Shown piece after piece: positions 6,985-8,706 of a stretch of DNA of 8,706 bases (its first letter is position 1; each line of letters begins with the position of its first letter). The position numbers were made by a program, and so were the translations under genes. The stretch is from Singulisphaera sp. GP187 (GTDB lineage Bacteria; Planctomycetota; Phycisphaerae; Phycisphaerales; SM1A02), in assembly GCA_945896765.1 (NCBI GenBank), contig CAMDEL010000055.1, forward strand, positions 1 to 8,706. The letters run 5' to 3'. The notes under the pieces were generated by a model. That model saw nothing but the letters and a program-made list of their open reading frames with translations. It searched no databases and was not told the DNA's origin.

Positions 6985-7827
6985 ATGAACAAGAACGAAA
7001 CAAATCATCAAAGCGCAAATGCGATTGGCGGTCGGATTGAAACTCCATATAGCCGTGCGATTCCTAAACCGACTTCTGGACCAATCGTCACCGCACTCGG
7101 CGCTGCATTTCTTGGCGCGAGCATGGTCACTGATTACTGGGTCTTGGCAGTCGGAATACTCGTTGTGATTTTTGGAATGGTTGTCTGGTTCAAAGACATT
7201 TTTCCTGATGAATGTCTCGAGGAAATTCCGGCAGAACTTTTGGCAAAGTCGGGACCAAATTATGCAATCGCTGGCGAAGGAGAAAAGGTGGAAAGACCTC
7301 TGTTTCCAGCAGAAGTACATCCATATCGCTCGGGAGTCGTTGGAGGACTTGTCGGCGGAGTTGCGATGGCGATCGTGGCATGCATGTGGGGAATCGTCAA
7401 GCACGGAAGTGTTTGGTTGCCAATCAATCTTCTCACTGGAGCAGTTGTTCCAGATGTGGGAACTGCAGACCTTGCAACGCTTGAGGTCATCCATCCAGGT
7501 TGGCTCGCAATTGCAATTGGCATTCATCTTGCGATGTCTATCGCCGTTGGTTCGCTGTACACCACTGCACTTCCAATGATGCCGCGACGTCCAATCTTTG
7601 CTGGGGGCGTGCTGGTCCCAGTGATCGTGACTGGGTTGGTATGGGCGACGCTTCGAGTCGTAAATCCCGCACTCGAAAAATATATTTCGTGGCCTTGGTT
7701 TATTGCAAGCCAATTTGCATTTGGAATTGCTTGCGGTTGGTGGGTCAGTCGAGGAGAGATGGTTTCGACAATGACCGGCAAGACACTTGCTCAGCGACTT
7801 CGGATTGAGCGCGGAGGTAAGAAGTGA
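6985..7827 (+). CDS. Unrecognised polytopic membrane protein of the respiratory operon
   Basis: I do not recognise this 280-residue protein. Its N-terminal 30 residues are polar. Two close hydrophobic segments follow (about 33-48 and 51-69), then an acidic loop (FPDECLEEIP at 73-82) and the segment RPLFPAEVHPYR at 104-115. Further helices are likely at about 116-137, 171-193, 204-225 and 236-254. Glycine-rich stretches such as GGLVGGVAMA and AGGVLVP suggest tight helix packing. The tail is basic and soluble (RLRIERGGKK). No heme, copper or iron-sulfur motif is visible. It sits between subunit III and a cytochrome c gene, where caa3 operons often carry subunit IV, so an accessory or linking role is reasonable. 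That is inference from position and from the two-helix start. I chose the ATG at 6985, 20 bp after ctaE. The frame is open back to 6706, but that stretch lies inside ctaE and is not membrane-like. The stop overlaps the next gene by one base. Confidence 0.8.
   Translation: MNKNETNHQSANAIGGRIETPYSRAIPKPTSGPIVTALGAAFLGASMVTDYWVLAVGILVVIFGMVVWFKDIFPDECLEEIPAELLAKSGPNYAIAGEGEKVERPLFPAEVHPYRSGVVGGLVGGVAMAIVACMWGIVKHGSVWLPINLLTGAVVPDVGTADLATLEVIHPGWLAIAIGIHLAMSIAVGSLYTTALPMMPRRPIFAGGVLVPVIVTGLVWATLRVVNPALEKYISWPWFIASQFAFGIACGWWVSRGEMVSTMTGKTLAQRLRIERGGKK
7813..7818 (+). promoter_or_regulatory. Strong Shine-Dalgarno site of the diheme cytochrome gene
   Basis: GGAGGT, nearly the full consensus, lies eight bases before the ATG at 7827, inside the last codons of the preceding gene. 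It favours ATG 7827 over the adjoining GTG at 7824. Confidence 0.6.
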
Positions 7828-8549
7828 TGAGGTTGCACATATCAAGATTCCTTTCGTGCTTAGCGATTCTCGCGGTCGTTGGATGCGATCGAATGCCAGG
7901 AAAACCCAAAGAGGCGACTCCTGTTGTCATCGGATCGCCGGCGTGGACTCAATCGACTTTTAATACAAACTGCAGAGGCTGTCATTCTCAGGGCGCAGAA
8001 GGTGCTGCAATTCCGCTGATTGATGCTGGATATTGGAAAGTTGCCACTGATGCGCAAGTGATTCAAGTCATTGCACAGGGGCAGGGAGTTTTGATGCCGA
8101 GTTATTTGGATTCCAATGGTGGACCAATGAGCTCCGATCAAATTGCTGCATTTGTCAAAGGAATGAGAACTCTGTGGGGGGCCGGTTCCTCTGGCGGTCA
8201 AGGTGGAATTTCTGGGACGGTTGTTGCGGGAAATGCTTCTGCGGGATCGCAAGTCTTTTCTTCCGCATGTGCTTCGTGTCACGCCGCTGGAGGTTCTGCA
8301 GGAAGCGTGACGGATCCGATGTATCTCAAACTGATTTCGAATCAAGGGCTTTGGAGTGCCATCGTGTATGGCCGAGCTGCTCTTGGAAGTCCTGCATGGA
8401 ATCAACCGATGCCTCAACATCCAAACGGACTAACGCCGACAGAGGTTGCAGATGTTGTGAGTTGGATTGCGCAATCAAGACCGATGTCTTCGGCAAATGC
8501 ACAAGTGAATTCAATACCCAAAGATAAGAATGTGAGTGATTCAAAATGA
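7827..8549 (+). CDS. Diheme cytochrome c, predicted lipoprotein
   Basis: This 240-residue exported protein has a short positive start, a hydrophobic core and a lipobox ending in VVGC, so Cys20 is probably lipidated. Two cytochrome c domains follow. The first has CRGCH at 49-53 with Met90 in LMPSY as the likely axial ligand. The second has CASCH at 148-152 with Met195 in QPMPQH. They are joined by a Gly/Ser-rich linker at about 118-140. The tail after about 218 is polar and low in complexity. The expected role is electron transfer on the outer face of the inner membrane, perhaps between the putative Rieske protein downstream and the CuA/heme c subunit II upstream. It could replace cytochrome c1. 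This role is inferred from gene order. The start overlaps the preceding stop by one base and the stop overlaps the next ATG by four. Confidence 0.88.
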   Translation: MRLHISRFLSCLAILAVVGCDRMPGKPKEATPVVIGSPAWTQSTFNTNCRGCHSQGAEGAAIPLIDAGYWKVATDAQVIQVIAQGQGVLMPSYLDSNGGPMSSDQIAAFVKGMRTLWGAGSSGGQGGISGTVVAGNASAGSQVFSSACASCHAAGGSAGSVTDPMYLKLISNQGLWSAIVYGRAALGSPAWNQPMPQHPNGLTPTEVADVVSWIAQSRPMSSANAQVNSIPKDKNVSDSK

Positions 8550-8706
8550 GCGACGACAGCAAAGGTGAAGCAAAGAAAGAAGGATGCGCTGGATGTGATT
8601 GCGGTGGTGGCGGTGGGGCTGGCGGAAGTCTTCCTCCCGTTGCACCACAAGATGCTCGCCGCGGATTTATGTTCAAGTTTGGTGCTGGATTGCTGGGAAT
8701 CGGTGG
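8546..8706 (+). CDS. Probable Rieske-type iron-sulfur protein, N-terminus only (cut by right edge)
   Basis: Fifty-three codons are visible from an ATG that overlaps the upstream stop by four bases. The first 12 residues are charged (MSDDSKGEAKKE). They are followed by a cysteine cluster GCAGCDCG at 13-20 and a run of glycines to about 27. The segment ARRGFMFKFGAGLLGIG at about 37-53 then combines an RRGF twin-arginine-like motif with the start of a hydrophobic helix. That start, together with the preceding oxidase and cytochrome c genes, is what one expects of the Rieske subunit of a bc-type complex. The diagnostic CxH...CxxH cluster motifs lie beyond the window. Another Tat-exported redox protein, such as an iron-sulfur or molybdopterin subunit, remains possible. 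The gene itself is well supported, its family much less so. Confidence 0.6.
   Translation, partial: MSDDSKGEAKKEGCAGCDCGGGGGAGGSLPPVAPQDARRGFMFKFGAGLLGIG

Noticed and set aside
6973..7845. 290-codon minus-strand open frame opposite the unknown membrane protein
   Set aside because: The plus strand there has a membrane-protein pattern, operon spacing and overlap with a cytochrome gene. The antisense product is Arg/Cys/His-rich with no domain pattern.
7860..8420. 186-codon minus-strand open frame opposite the diheme cytochrome
   Set aside because: The plus strand encodes two intact CxxCH domains. The antisense product has no family pattern.
1..8706. CRISPR arrays, insertion sequences, toxin-antitoxin or defence genes
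   Set aside because: Nearly all of the sequence is accounted for by housekeeping, secretion and respiratory genes. No spaced repeats or terminal inverted repeats were seen by eye.

Overview
The window is about half GC and reads as ordinary chromosomal DNA of a Gram-negative bacterium, most plausibly a planctomycete (Phycisphaerae-like). Four things point there: a PilB/GspE-type ATPase with a membrane-anchored N-terminus next to pilT, few Shine-Dalgarno sites with TTG starts, a caa3-type oxidase with a heme c fused to subunit II, and an oxidase operon that runs into further electron-transfer genes. The taxon is an inference. No ribosomal RNA or lineage marker is present.

Layout. Positions 1-1858, minus strand: a type IV pilus or type II secretion ATPase pair. 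pilT (719-1858) lies upstream of a membrane-anchored GspE/PilB-like ATPase (1-689) that is cut by the left edge. Positions 1859-1965: a short divergent promoter region. Positions 1966-3438, plus strand: guaB (IMP dehydrogenase), complete. Positions 3461-3546, minus strand: tRNA-Leu with anticodon CAA. Positions 3547-3608: a short gap between the divergent tRNA gene and oxidase operon. From 3609 to the right edge, plus strand: a tightly packed respiratory operon. It holds subunit II with fused heme c (ctaC), subunit I (ctaD), subunit III (ctaE), an unrecognised polytopic membrane protein, a diheme cytochrome c lipoprotein, and the start of a protein with a Cys/Gly-rich N-terminus and a twin-arginine-like membrane segment. 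The last is probably a Rieske-type iron-sulfur protein.

How the genes work together. In the operon, neighbours are either 6-20 bp apart or overlap by 1-4 bp, so the products are probably made in proportion. ctaC, ctaD and ctaE make the core of a proton-pumping caa3 oxidase. The lipoprotein cytochrome and the putative Rieske protein look like the start of a quinol:cytochrome c reductase module, which would place quinol oxidation and oxygen reduction in one transcription unit. The pilus ATPases, guaB and the tRNA are separate units.

No mobile element, CRISPR array, phage gene or defence system was seen. The parts most worth a second look are the unknown 280-residue membrane protein, the diheme lipoprotein plus putative Rieske pair, the membrane-anchored secretion ATPase, and the altered C-terminal motif of PilT.
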